Below are positions 23,964 through 32,552 of a DNA stretch of 64,000 bases, piece by piece. This stretch comes from Parabacteroides sp. PF5-6 (GTDB lineage Bacteria; Bacteroidota; Bacteroidia; Bacteroidales; Tannerellaceae). Under the pieces are notes generated by a model. That model worked only from the letters and a program-made list of their open reading frames with translations. It was not told the origin of the DNA and did not search any database. The translations under genes were made by a program, and so were the position numbers. How positions within the stretch are numbered: position 1 is the stretch's first letter; the number at the start of each line of letters is the position of its first letter. The DNA is taken from NCBI RefSeq assembly GCF_029504695.1, contig NZ_JAQFIN010000013.1, positions 1-64,000 of the forward strand, written 5' to 3'.

Positions 23964-25045
23964 TCACCATCGTTGCCTTCGGCAATGATGGTGACCGGCG
24001 CTTCATGCGCCAGGTTAATATTCCCTGAAGTAATCACGATATCTCCCGGTTTCAATCCTTCCACAATCGTATAGTAGCCGGCATTTTCCAAACCGGTTTG
24101 CGCGTAATTCCAATAAGCTTTATCGTTTACAAGCGTGAAGACAACCTGTTTGCCCGAACGCAGAACCACCGCTTCTTTGGGTACGACCAATTGTTTGCCC
24201 ACCGTTCGCTGCACACTGACCCGCACATTCATGCCTTCAAACAGATTGGAACGTTCGGACACGACCGCTTTGACCTGTACCATCCCATTCGTATCGACTA
24301 CCGGATTGATCTCCGTGATACGGCCTTCCGCTTGGGTGTCCGGTGCGGCATAGGGGGTTACCTCCACCTTATCGCCCGTTTTAATCAAAGGCAACTCGCT
24401 TTCCAATACCGTAAAAGAGGCTTCCAGGCTGGATGGATCGATCACCGTACAGAACACCTCCGAAGTGGAAGAACTATTATATGCTTTTGCGAAAAGATTA
24501 GCCACAATACCATCGAAAGGAGCAGTCAATACGGCCTTTTCCTGTTCGTAAGTCGCCAGTTCATAAGCCGCCAAGGCCTGATCGTAACCACTTTTTACCC
24601 GGACCAGCCGCATCGTTTCCGCAGGCACCTTAGCCGAGTCTTCCAACAGATAGCCCTGTCCGATCAAGACATCCTGCAGTTCCAGTTTCGCCCTTTCCAA
24701 TGCGTCTTTGGCTTGTACCTGTTTATTCCCCAATCGGAAAGTCGTCAGCTCCGCTAGTTTCTGCCCTTTCCGGACCCGGTCGCCGTTTTTCACATGAACC
24801 GCCGCAATCTCTTCCGTCGATTCAAACCGCAGGTCTGCCGACTTCCGTGCCGACAGTTTCCCGTTACTAATCAGTTCATGATGAAAATCAGACTCGTTCA
24901 GTGTTATTACTGTGACCTCGTTTGCCTCCTCCGGCAATACGGTCTCCACCGAATCCTCCGCTTCACTTGTCCCCTTCTTTTCCCCACTGCAGGCGCAATA
25001 TAATCCGGATAAAAGAAGCAAGGTTAACAACTTGTAGTATTTCAT
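23957..25045 (-). CDS. RND efflux periplasmic adaptor lipoprotein
   Basis: A 362-residue membrane-fusion protein with a lipoprotein-like N-terminus (MKYYKLLTLLLLSGLYCACS), so probably lipid-anchored on the periplasmic face of the inner membrane. The lipoyl/barrel-sandwich half-motif NGDRVRKGQKLAELTTF lies at about 82-98 and its partner AVLTAPFDGIVANLFAKAYN at about 170-189, flanking a short coiled-coil hairpin. Beta-barrel and membrane-proximal domains follow. It bridges the RND permeases to TolC and is the first gene of the operon. A TATATTTG -7 box at 25150-25157, inside a promoter-bearing repeat, probably drives the operon. Confidence 0.93.
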   Translation of the reverse strand: MKYYKLLTLLLLSGLYCACSGEKKGTSEAEDSVETVLPEEANEVTVITLNESDFHHELISNGKLSARKSADLRFESTEEIAAVHVKNGDRVRKGQKLAELTTFRLGNKQVQAKDALERAKLELQDVLIGQGYLLEDSAKVPAETMRLVRVKSGYDQALAAYELATYEQEKAVLTAPFDGIVANLFAKAYNSSSTSEVFCTVIDPSSLEASFTVLESELPLIKTGDKVEVTPYAAPDTQAEGRITEINPVVDTNGMVQVKAVVSERSNLFEGMNVRVSVQRTVGKQLVVPKEAVVLRSGKQVVFTLVNDKAYWNYAQTGLENAGYYTIVEGLKPGDIVITSGNINLAHEAPVTIIAEGNDGDN

Positions 25046-25059
25046 ACCTTTCTATTTTA

Positions 25060-25157
25060 GTAATCGCATCCGATAATCTGCAAATCTCGTGAAAGCCGAA
25101 TGCAGAGATGAGCTTGCTCAATCTATGCTAAGGCGCATCCGATCTTCTGCAAATATA
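25060..25157 (-). promoter_or_regulatory. Promoter-bearing repeat upstream of the RND operon
   Basis: On the minus strand TATATTTGC (25149-25157) is followed by AGAAGATCGGATGCGCCTTA, GCATTCGGCTTTCACGAGAT and TTGCAGATTATCGGATGCG. It shares order and sequence with the argS unit at 4490-4575: -7 box, GGATGCGCC, GCTCGGCTTTCAC, second TTTGC. Bases 25158-25373 hold nothing else recognised. Confidence 0.72.
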
Positions 25158-25373
25158 GCAATTTCCCAATACGATGTTATCGTAACCCCTTTAGAATTAA
25201 ATTAATTAGAGTTAATTCACACTTTCGCAAACGCCTTCGTTTATATAATAATCACGCTTTCAATCCATTACCATTGTTAGATTATCTGGCTGCATCAAAT
25301 TATTAATCACTGAAAGATATCCGTATATCAATCCGCACTAATTTAATTGGTATATAAACAATATAGAAATGAA

Positions 25374-26375
25374 TCAGATCTCCAATTTTGCAATAGCGAA
25401 ATCAGGAGACAAGCCAATAAGATAAACCGTATTATTTGATGGATCGCCCGCTAATCGCAATAGCGGTATCCCTAAATGGATAATTCGGATTAACTCAAGA
25501 TCGTAATTGTATAAAAAAATCGTTTGCGGTAGTTTCTCAAAATCACGCCCCACCGTAGACTCATCGGTATGATCTGTAGAATAATCCCGTTGCAAAGCGA
25601 CAATGTAATCTTGTGTCAAGGCAAGATCGCTTATGTTCTTTTGGGATACATCACCTTTTAATTCTCCGTCGATTATCTGAAAATTAGAAGAAAACAAAAC
25701 TTCTTTATCCAGTATAAACTCCCCATTTTGCCGTTTATACATGGATATATAAGGAAATGAAAAAGGTGCATATACGAACACATCTCTTAAGGAGTTAAAT
25801 TTGATACTGCCTTGGAAAACATCGTATCTATTCGCTATATCGCCTTCGTATGGTAATTTCCCAAAGGAATAGGAATCTTTTGTTCCTAAAACAGTAAATG
25901 GTTTATCTATTTTCGGATCAAAAACAAGATATTGGCTATTTCCCAACGGGACCATCCGCGTGATAAAACTTCCTTCTCCATAGTTTAGGACTACCTGCTC
26001 TTGTAACAAATCGCCTTCTTCTGTAATCCGAATCTCAAACTGTTTTCGTGAATTCGCATTATAGGCAAAAAGAGCGTTCTCTGGGTAATACGTCGAAAGG
26101 GAAGGTTGTACCAATTCCTCCGGACCGGAACCGATAGATATGGCTTGTCCGATCTCTATCCCCGTTTCCCGATCCACAATGTGAACAAAATTCTCCGTAG
26201 TAAATGGATTAGCCCACAAGATATAATCCTTTGTCAATCCTAATTCTCCAGGCATCATGGTCTCCAGATCATTTAAAATGATCTCGGGAATACCCTCGAC
26301 TCGTTCTACCTCCCCTTGCTTCGAATGACACGAAACAAGTGCAATGAAAAGCGCTATAAACAATTTGTTTTTCAT
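25374..26375 (-). CDS. BF3164/TolB-like beta-propeller lipoprotein
   Basis: A 333-residue predicted lipoprotein (MKNKLFIALFIALVSCHSKQ, lipobox LVSC). The body has the repeated beta-strand pattern of the Bacteroidales BF3164 family, related to 6-bladed TolB-like propellers: TKDYILWANPFTTENFVHIV, DRETGIEIGQAISIGSGPEE and a late LALTQDYIVALQRDYS. Family function is unknown; the fold suggests protein or ligand binding at the cell envelope. The base composition is more A/T rich than that of the neighbouring genes. It has its own full-consensus promoter at 26401-26432. Confidence 0.78.
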   Translation of the reverse strand: MKNKLFIALFIALVSCHSKQGEVERVEGIPEIILNDLETMMPGELGLTKDYILWANPFTTENFVHIVDRETGIEIGQAISIGSGPEELVQPSLSTYYPENALFAYNANSRKQFEIRITEEGDLLQEQVVLNYGEGSFITRMVPLGNSQYLVFDPKIDKPFTVLGTKDSYSFGKLPYEGDIANRYDVFQGSIKFNSLRDVFVYAPFSFPYISMYKRQNGEFILDKEVLFSSNFQIIDGELKGDVSQKNISDLALTQDYIVALQRDYSTDHTDESTVGRDFEKLPQTIFLYNYDLELIRIIHLGIPLLRLAGDPSNNTVYLIGLSPDFAIAKLEI

Positions 26376-26400
26376 ATTTCCTACTTCACTTTGTTTGACA

Positions 26401-26432
26401 CAAAAGTAAATGGTATCCCATAAACCGGCAAA
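26401..26432 (-). promoter_or_regulatory. Promoter of the BF3164-like gene
   Basis: On the minus strand TTTG (26429-26432), a 20-bp spacer and TACTTTTG (26401-26408) match the Bacteroidetes consensus. Confidence 0.85.
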
Positions 26433-26603
26433 TATTACTGATTACATTTTGATTATATACTGCTTGTCTCTAAATGTTTTTAAAATTTCCCCTAAGTGAA
26501 ACAAAACACTCTCCTTTTTACCGCCACTACCCCTTGTCAATAATAGGAATATATAGTTGCTTCGATAATTTCAAGAATAGTAGGGCGTATTTTTTCTTTT
26601 CTG

Positions 26604-26672
26604 AGGGAGTATTTGTTTGTTGATAACCGTCAACACATTTGTTGATAATTATCAACAAATGAATGCTCCCGG
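26604..26672. repeat. REP-like palindromic repeat, copy 2 (two units)
   Basis: Inverse orientation of the repeat at 533-579 with one more 22-bp unit. The two units have cores TTGATAATTATCAACAA and TTGACGGTTATCAACAA; TTGTTGATAATTATCAACAA is a perfect 20-bp palindrome. The rest of 26433-26826 holds nothing recognised. Confidence 0.87.
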
Positions 26673-26826
26673 CAATACGCTGAAATACAGCTGCGTATGA
26701 GCTTTCCGCTTTCTGCCTCAAATAAAGGGCTGTGTTCTTTCAGAATGAGTGCTGGAGATGTGAATGGACGCCACAAGATTATGGGGGTGATCCGAAGCGG
26801 GGAGGATTTCGGATAGGACGGAAAAT

Positions 26827-26955
26827 AAAAAACCGTTTGGATAGTCCCAAACGGCTTTTCTTGCTTTCCAGTGGAATAGCCTCCCGACCGCTCCATTGCA
26901 AAGACTTGTTAACCTTAGATCTAAAATACTATGAAAAAAACTCACGGCAAAGATA
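26827..26955 (-). ncRNA. Small-RNA candidate, copy 2
   Basis: A TATCTTTG -7 box (26948-26955) is followed on the minus strand by CCGTGAGTTTTTTTCATAGT and TTTAGATCTAAGGTTAACAA, matching copy 1 at 1128-1271 for about 50 nt with one small gap. It ends in an intrinsic terminator at 26827-26859 (CCGTTTGG with CCAAACGG, then a T-run). The predicted RNA is about 115 nt. A 31-codon frame reading antisense through the conserved block (MKKTHGKD) is considered spurious. Confidence 0.6.
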
Positions 26956-27036
26956 GAATAAAATATCATTTGATAGCGGTAAGTTTTGTTATAAAAAAGT
27001 GTACAAATAGAACAATGCAGGCCTAATTGATATATA

Positions 27037-28023
27037 TCAATTGATTTTGAACGGATCGGGGATATTGTCCAGGATGGTGAAAAGCTCGTCTACCGTGGCG
27101 GCACGCAACATGGCGATGCGGGTGGGTTTGAAGTCGGGAATGCCTTTGAACAGAGGGGTAGCGGCTAGGTGGCGACGGATATGCAGGATGCCTCGCCGTT
27201 CGTCCAGGCGCTCGATACTTTGGCGTACCTGTTGCTTGAGGATCTCGAGATACCAGGTGAAAGACTCGGTGGGAAGCTGCTCGCCGGTGGTCAGGTAATG
27301 TTTTACTTCCCTGAATATCCAGGGGCGGCCGATACTTCCGCGGCCGATCATTACGCCGTCGACACCGTAGCGGTCGAAACATTCACGGGCCCTTTCGGCA
27401 GAGGTCACGTCGCCATTGCCGATGATCGGGATCGTCATGCGGGGATTGTTGCGGACGGCACCGATCAGGGTCCAGTCGGCCTCGCCGGTGTACATCTGCG
27501 CACGCGTACGGCCATGGATCGAAAGGGCGGCAATGCCACAATCCTGCAACTGCTCGGCCAGGTCGACAATGATCCGGTTGTCGGCATCCCAGCCCAGGCG
27601 CGTCTTGACGGTGACCGGGATACGCACGGCCTTGACCACCTCCCGCGTGATCTCGAGCATCAGGGGAATATTGCGGAGCATACCCGCCCCGGCACCTTTG
27701 CCGGCAACTTTCTTCACCGGGCAGCCGAAGTTGATATCCAATAGGTCGGGACCAGCGGCTTCGCAGATGCGGGCGGCTTCGACCATGGCTTCCACTTCCC
27801 GCCCATAGATCTGGATCGCCACCGGGCGCTCCTCTTCGGAGACGGTCAGTTTCTGCTTCGTTTTGTTGACATGGCGGATCAGGGCGTCGCTCGACACAAA
27901 TTCGGTATACACCATATCGGCGCCAAACTGCTTACACATCAGACGGAACCCCATATCCGTCACATCCTCCATTGGCGCTAAAAAAATCGGCTGTTCCCCT
28001 AAATCGATATTCCCTATCTTCAT
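27037..28023 (-). CDS. dusB: tRNA-dihydrouridine synthase, DusB type
   Basis: A 328-residue flavoenzyme that reduces uridine in the tRNA D-loop. The TIM barrel starts IFLAPMEDVTDMGFR (14-28). The catalytic cysteine is in DINFGCPVKKVAGKGAGAGM (about 97-116), and FMN phosphate-binding elements appear later as GNGDVTSAERAR and VMIGRGSIGRPWIF. Together the motifs and length fit the DusB group best. A TACTTTTG box at 28045-28052 lies 22 bp before the ATG. The gene diverges from the U32 gene. Confidence 0.95.
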   Translation of the reverse strand: MKIGNIDLGEQPIFLAPMEDVTDMGFRLMCKQFGADMVYTEFVSSDALIRHVNKTKQKLTVSEEERPVAIQIYGREVEAMVEAARICEAAGPDLLDINFGCPVKKVAGKGAGAGMLRNIPLMLEITREVVKAVRIPVTVKTRLGWDADNRIIVDLAEQLQDCGIAALSIHGRTRAQMYTGEADWTLIGAVRNNPRMTIPIIGNGDVTSAERARECFDRYGVDGVMIGRGSIGRPWIFREVKHYLTTGEQLPTESFTWYLEILKQQVRQSIERLDERRGILHIRRHLAATPLFKGIPDFKPTRIAMLRAATVDELFTILDNIPDPFKIN

Positions 28024-28161
28024 CTTTCTACTTTATTGAGACCACAAAAGTACAGCTTTTTAAGGAGATAAACTTAGTGTGTCGGCAGGGAAGTGCCGGG
28101 GTGGTGAAGGAGGCAATGGAAATAAGCCGTATATTTGTGGGGTAAAATAAAATAGGTAGTA

Positions 28162-29421
28162 GTGAATATACAAGATTTTGAAATTATGTCGCCGGTGGGT
28201 TCGTATGAATCGTTGATGGCGGCGATACAAGGCGGGGCCGATTCGATCTATTTCGGGATCGAGGGGTTGAATATGCGCTCTCGTTCTTCCCATAATTTTA
28301 CGACCGAGGATCTGCATAAGATTGTTGCCATTTGTAAGGAAAATGGGTTAAAGAGTTATCTGACGGTCAATACGATCATTTACGGAGAGGATCTGGATAA
28401 GATGCGAGAGATTATCGATCATGCCAAAGCGGCGGATGTCTCGGCGATTATCGCGGCCGATGTGGCGGCGATGGAGTATGCCCGCCGGATCGGACAGGAG
28501 GTGCATCTTTCCACGCAGCTGAATATCTCAAATGTAGAGGCATTGCGGTTCTATGCCCATTTTGCGGATGTGGCCGTTCTTGCCCGGGAGCTGAACCTGG
28601 AGCAGGTGAAAGCGATCTACGATGAGATCGAATGCTCGCAGATCAAAGGCCCTAAAGGGGAACTGATCCGGATCGAGATGTTTGCGCATGGCGCATTGTG
28701 TATGGCGGTCTCCGGGAAGTGCTACCTGAGTCTGCACGAGATGAACTACTCGGCTAACCGGGGTTCCTGTATGCAGATCTGTCGCCGCGGCTATACCGTG
28801 AAAGATAAAGACAGCAATATCGAGCTGGATATCGAAAACCAGTATATCATGTCGCCGAAGGATTTGAAGACCATTCATTTTATGAATAAGATGATGGATG
28901 CGGGCGTGCGGGTCTTCAAGATCGAAGGGCGTGCCCGGGGGCCTGAATATGTTCGCCTGGTGACTGCCTGCTACAAAGAGGCGGTGCGGGCGTATTGCGA
29001 AGGGACCTTCACGGAAGAGAAGGTGGCGCAATGGGATGAACGCCTGGCTTCGGTCTTCAACCGTGGTTTTTGGGACGGCTATTATCTGGGGCAAAAGCTG
29101 GGCGAATGGAGTTCGGTCTACGGCTCGAATGCAACAAAGAAAAAGGTCTATGTCGCCAAGGGGGTTAAGTATTTCAGCGGACTGGGTGTTGCCGAGTTCG
29201 AGATGGAGTCGGGTTCCCTGCGCGTGGGCGACGAGATCCTGATCACCGGACCGACGACCGGTGCATTGACCCAAACGCTGGAAGAGATCCGTGTCGACCT
29301 GAAGCCGGTGGAAGAGACGGTCAAAGGCGAGCGCTTCTCCTTCAAGACCACGGAGAAGGTACGCCCGTCGGACAGATTATATAAGATGGTTCCTGTGAAC
29401 CGAAAAGAGTCAATACAATGA
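28162..29421 (+). CDS. U32-family protein (tRNA/rRNA hydroxylation type)
   Basis: A 419-residue member of the peptidase U32 family. Hallmarks are MSPVGSYESLMAAIQGGADS near the start and the cysteine motif NRGSCMQICRRGY (about 198-210). Characterised relatives (TrhP, RlhA) act in prephenate-dependent hydroxylation of tRNA or rRNA rather than proteolysis; which one applies is not decided. The first start is a GTG at 28162; an ATG at codon 9 (28186) is the alternative. TATATTTG at 28130-28137 is a good -7 box. The stop overlaps the next gene's ATG by 4 bp. Confidence 0.88.
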   Translation: MNIQDFEIMSPVGSYESLMAAIQGGADSIYFGIEGLNMRSRSSHNFTTEDLHKIVAICKENGLKSYLTVNTIIYGEDLDKMREIIDHAKAADVSAIIAADVAAMEYARRIGQEVHLSTQLNISNVEALRFYAHFADVAVLARELNLEQVKAIYDEIECSQIKGPKGELIRIEMFAHGALCMAVSGKCYLSLHEMNYSANRGSCMQICRRGYTVKDKDSNIELDIENQYIMSPKDLKTIHFMNKMMDAGVRVFKIEGRARGPEYVRLVTACYKEAVRAYCEGTFTEEKVAQWDERLASVFNRGFWDGYYLGQKLGEWSSVYGSNATKKKVYVAKGVKYFSGLGVAEFEMESGSLRVGDEILITGPTTGALTQTLEEIRVDLKPVEETVKGERFSFKTTEKVRPSDRLYKMVPVNRKESIQ

Positions 29422-29828
29422 AAGAATTTCTTTATACGTTGCCTTTCAAGGTGCGCGATTATGAGTGCGACCTACAGGGCGTAGTCAACAACTCCAACTA
29501 TCAGCGCTATATGGAGCATACGCGGCATGAATACCTGGAGTCGTTGGGCGAAAACTTCGGGGATATGCACGATAAAGGGGTGGATGCTTTCGTGTCCCGT
29601 GTGGATATCCAGTTTAAACATTCCCTTCGAAGTGGCGATCATTTCCTCTCTTGCCTGAATATGCGGAAAGAGGGGCCCCGGTTGGTATTCGACCAGTATA
29701 TCTACCGTGAGCCCGATCGGTTGCTGGCGGCGATAGGGCGGGTAGAGACTGTCGTTGTGGAGAATGGCCGGTTGACTCGGGGGGAGTATTTTGATGAGTT
29801 ATTGGAAAGAGTGGCTAAGGAATCTTAG
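29418..29828 (+). CDS. Acyl-CoA thioesterase, 4HBT hotdog fold
   Basis: A 136-residue hotdog-fold protein. VRDYECDLQGVVNNSNYQRY (12-31) contains the catalytic-aspartate and nucleotide-loop region of the YbgC/FadM group (the usual D-x-x-G-H/V-V-x-N-x-x-Y pattern). It probably hydrolyses acyl-CoA or a related thioester in the cytoplasm. It is translationally coupled to the U32 gene (ATGA overlap); no functional link between the two is known. A foldback at 29833-29876 follows. Confidence 0.88.
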   Translation: MKEFLYTLPFKVRDYECDLQGVVNNSNYQRYMEHTRHEYLESLGENFGDMHDKGVDAFVSRVDIQFKHSLRSGDHFLSCLNMRKEGPRLVFDQYIYREPDRLLAAIGRVETVVVENGRLTRGEYFDELLERVAKES

Positions 29829-29832
29829 GAGC

Positions 29833-29876
29833 CTTAGGAGTCCTGGGAACTCCTAAGAATTCCCAAGACTCCTAAG
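29833..29876. terminator. Hairpin between convergent genes
   Basis: CTTAGGAGTCCTGGGAA and TTCCCAAGACTCCTAAG form a 17-bp stem with one G-T pair and a 10-nt loop. CTCCTAAG also repeats in the loop. T-tracts are weak, so a bidirectional terminator is probable but not certain. Confidence 0.65.
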
Positions 29877-29879
29877 CAT

Positions 29880-32447
29880 TTAGAGCTCCCAGTTATTGGT
29901 AAAATACCCTGCCACTTCTACTTTCTCCAATCCGTCGCGCAATATGTCTGCCCGGAATATCATCAGATCGGGGAAGCCGGTTATGCCCGAGATATAGTTA
30001 TTCGCGGAGGTCGCCATCCTGCCGGCCTCGCCTGTCCCGGCAACCACACCGACGGAAGCCGTCGGGCTCTGCGGATGGGGGTAGATGAAATAGGTTGCCA
30101 GATCCGCGCCGGTGAAGGTTTTGTCTCCTGCGGTGATTTGTTCTCTGTCGACCTGGATCGGGCAGTCTTTCAATAATATAGACCATGCCCGGTTGTTCTC
30201 TTTGTTTCCATAGATGACCACGTTGCGATCGGCATACTCAGCCAAAGAATACTCCGTGTCGGGGATCACATCGATAGAGCCGTTTCCCCTGTAATAGAAT
30301 GTCTCCGCGTCGAAGCGGGCTTTGTTGCGGTACCATTCGTTTTCACTCCGGTTTCCTTGGGTCGCATAGACGAACACCACCTTATTCCGAAATGCCTGCT
30401 TGAATCCTCCGTAGCGGGCGGAATATTTTTGGCGGGTATCTATTCCTTCGATCGCTTTCCACTGGCCATCCATCAAAGACAGGTAAGCTTTCCGGTCGGT
30501 TGGGAAAGAGAGGTTCTCGCCTTCGATCGCGACTGTCGCCTCTGCGGACGTAAAAGTGAGTGCCGGCAGGTCGAGTACGAAGAGGGCGATATTCCCGATC
30601 CGGTCGATCCGGATCGTATCGTTTTCTTTGCGGGCTTGTATGTTGGAGAAAGCATACGGGATGAGCTGCTGTTCGACTGTGATCCAGTAGTCGGTAGCCG
30701 AGATCGCGGGCGATGCCGTATGGAAGTCGATCGCTTTCACCTCTTTGGCTTGGGGGATGGAGTGGCGCGAGAAGAATTCGAAGATCGGTTTCCAGTCCAC
30801 ACTGATATCGCCAAACCAATGTTCGCCACCGGGATATTCATAATAACAGAAGTCGGCATGGAATTTGCCCAGCTCCTCACGCATCCTACGCGCCTGTGCC
30901 GGCGGAACGACATTATCCGCATCGCCATGGAAGATATAGACACCCGATTGCTTCAGGTTTTGGATCAGCGATAAAGTTCTTCCCGCATTCGCGCCACGGG
31001 CAAACGCGTCATAGAAAGGACTGTCTCTGTGCATCTGGTCGGTGCGCCCCATTCCGTAAGTGGAGATGTCGGGGTATCCGGCACAGGGAGCGATCGCGGC
31101 AAACCGGTCCGGATAGGTCGTGCCCAGATGCCAGGTGCCATGCCCTCCCATCGAATGGCCGGTCAGATAGATCCGCGACCGGTCGGGCTGGAATACCCTT
31201 TGGGCTTCCTCCAATACCTCGAGGGCATCGATACGGCCCCATTCTTCCCAGTTGAAGCCATACGGGCGACGGTTGGTTGCTGCAATCACATCGGTCCAGT
31301 CTTTCCGTTTGTACGCCCGGGCCTGGTTGCGCGCCTCCACTCCGGCACCGTGTACGGAGAGTACCATGGCTTTCTGCTCGCCGGCAGCCGTACGGATAGC
31401 GGGGGCCACACTGTAATACTGCACGCTCCCGTCGATCGCGCTGATAAAGGTCCGTTCATGGTGGACCGACGAAGCCACCTGGCGCAGCTCGATCTGGGTC
31501 TGATCGATTGTTTTACCGTTTCTATCGAGTAGTTCAAGTGTCACAGTCGTGCGTTCTTCCGTATTGTTTTCTGCCACAGGCGGTAACTGGTAAGCCAGCT
31601 TTCTGACGGCCAGCGGCATGATATCGCGGGTTGGGGTCGTATAGGTCTGTCCGTCCGCAAGCGTAGCCCGTATACGCATTCCTTTTACTGCTTTTCCGGT
31701 GGTATTGATCACCCGGATCGCCGCCCATTTATTCTCTTTTTCACCGAAGATCAGATCGGGAACGGTCATATCGCGTTGGGTGAACATCACCGGCTTGTCG
31801 GCTTTCACCAGTTTGGCGGTGATGCGTCCGAAGCGACCCGGTGTGTGCACAACTTCGTTTCGCCCTTTTTCCAGCGTCACGGGGATCAGGGTGTAACCGA
31901 AGTCGTAATGGTCGCCTTCGTGCGGATAGCCGTTGACATACACCCGGGTGCTCCCCGTTGTCTCAAGCAGTACGGTCTGTTTCGCAGGCGAGTCGTACGC
32001 CATGTATAAATAGGCGGAGCGCATGAACGGGCTCTGGAACCGCCCGAGAGAGTCTGCCCGGATCGCCGTCCACTTCCATTGGGGCAGCGGGGTGAAGCGA
32101 GGCATTCTGCCTCCCGGAGGACGGGTCGGCAGCGGCTGCGCGTTGGGATAAACCCAAGAGAGCGAGTCGCCGGCTTGGGGGATGCTAAACTGACCGGTTG
32201 CATACATCCAGGCTACCATGTCCTGGCCATTGAAAAGAGTACCCGGATTGGCATTGCCGGGGAGGAGCATACCATCACGGAAGGTATGAAAGACCTGGCC
32301 TTCATCTGTCTTCTCGATCTTCTCCTGTCCGAAGATGGTGACGATGTTTTGCGCGGAAGCCATTGGCTTCAGAGAAGGGTTTATTATCCCTACGGAAAAA
32401 AGTGTGCACAAAAGGATTGCGCACCGTTGAGCTTTAGTTTTATTCAT
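29880..32447 (-). CDS. Exported alpha/beta-hydrolase, prolyl oligopeptidase-like
   Basis: An 855-residue secreted protein; the N-terminus (CAILLCTLFSVGIINPSL to SAQ) is a signal peptide. Beta-sandwich-like regions occupy about 1-330. A hydrolase domain contains YLTGHSMGGHGTWHLGTTYP (nucleophile serine near 432), an acid in FHGDADNVVPP and the histidine in YPGGEHWFGD (about 540). The C-terminal 250 residues have no identified domain. It is likely a periplasmic or outer-membrane-associated peptidase or carbohydrate esterase; the substrate is unresolved. A TACATTTG -7 box is at 32472-32479. Confidence 0.87.
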   Translation of the reverse strand: MNKTKAQRCAILLCTLFSVGIINPSLKPMASAQNIVTIFGQEKIEKTDEGQVFHTFRDGMLLPGNANPGTLFNGQDMVAWMYATGQFSIPQAGDSLSWVYPNAQPLPTRPPGGRMPRFTPLPQWKWTAIRADSLGRFQSPFMRSAYLYMAYDSPAKQTVLLETTGSTRVYVNGYPHEGDHYDFGYTLIPVTLEKGRNEVVHTPGRFGRITAKLVKADKPVMFTQRDMTVPDLIFGEKENKWAAIRVINTTGKAVKGMRIRATLADGQTYTTPTRDIMPLAVRKLAYQLPPVAENNTEERTTVTLELLDRNGKTIDQTQIELRQVASSVHHERTFISAIDGSVQYYSVAPAIRTAAGEQKAMVLSVHGAGVEARNQARAYKRKDWTDVIAATNRRPYGFNWEEWGRIDALEVLEEAQRVFQPDRSRIYLTGHSMGGHGTWHLGTTYPDRFAAIAPCAGYPDISTYGMGRTDQMHRDSPFYDAFARGANAGRTLSLIQNLKQSGVYIFHGDADNVVPPAQARRMREELGKFHADFCYYEYPGGEHWFGDISVDWKPIFEFFSRHSIPQAKEVKAIDFHTASPAISATDYWITVEQQLIPYAFSNIQARKENDTIRIDRIGNIALFVLDLPALTFTSAEATVAIEGENLSFPTDRKAYLSLMDGQWKAIEGIDTRQKYSARYGGFKQAFRNKVVFVYATQGNRSENEWYRNKARFDAETFYYRGNGSIDVIPDTEYSLAEYADRNVVIYGNKENNRAWSILLKDCPIQVDREQITAGDKTFTGADLATYFIYPHPQSPTASVGVVAGTGEAGRMATSANNYISGITGFPDLMIFRADILRDGLEKVEVAGYFTNNWEL

Positions 32448-32552
32448 AAAAAATTTAGTTTAATAGCATGACAAATGTAGTCATATATTTTAAAGCATAA
32501 ATGATACAAAGCGAACTTCTTTTTCGTATATTCGCAGAATAAAATCTTAGTT

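Noticed and set aside
26527-26969. Three overlapping minus-strand frames of 64-88 codons
   Set aside because: They run through the palindromic repeat and the small-RNA terminator, share no domain and have no start context.
26931-27026. 31-codon frame starting MKKTHGKD opposite small-RNA copy 2
   Set aside because: The conserved part coincides with the RNA's 5' region and promoter, and the peptide diverges at once in copy 1; RNA conservation explains it better.
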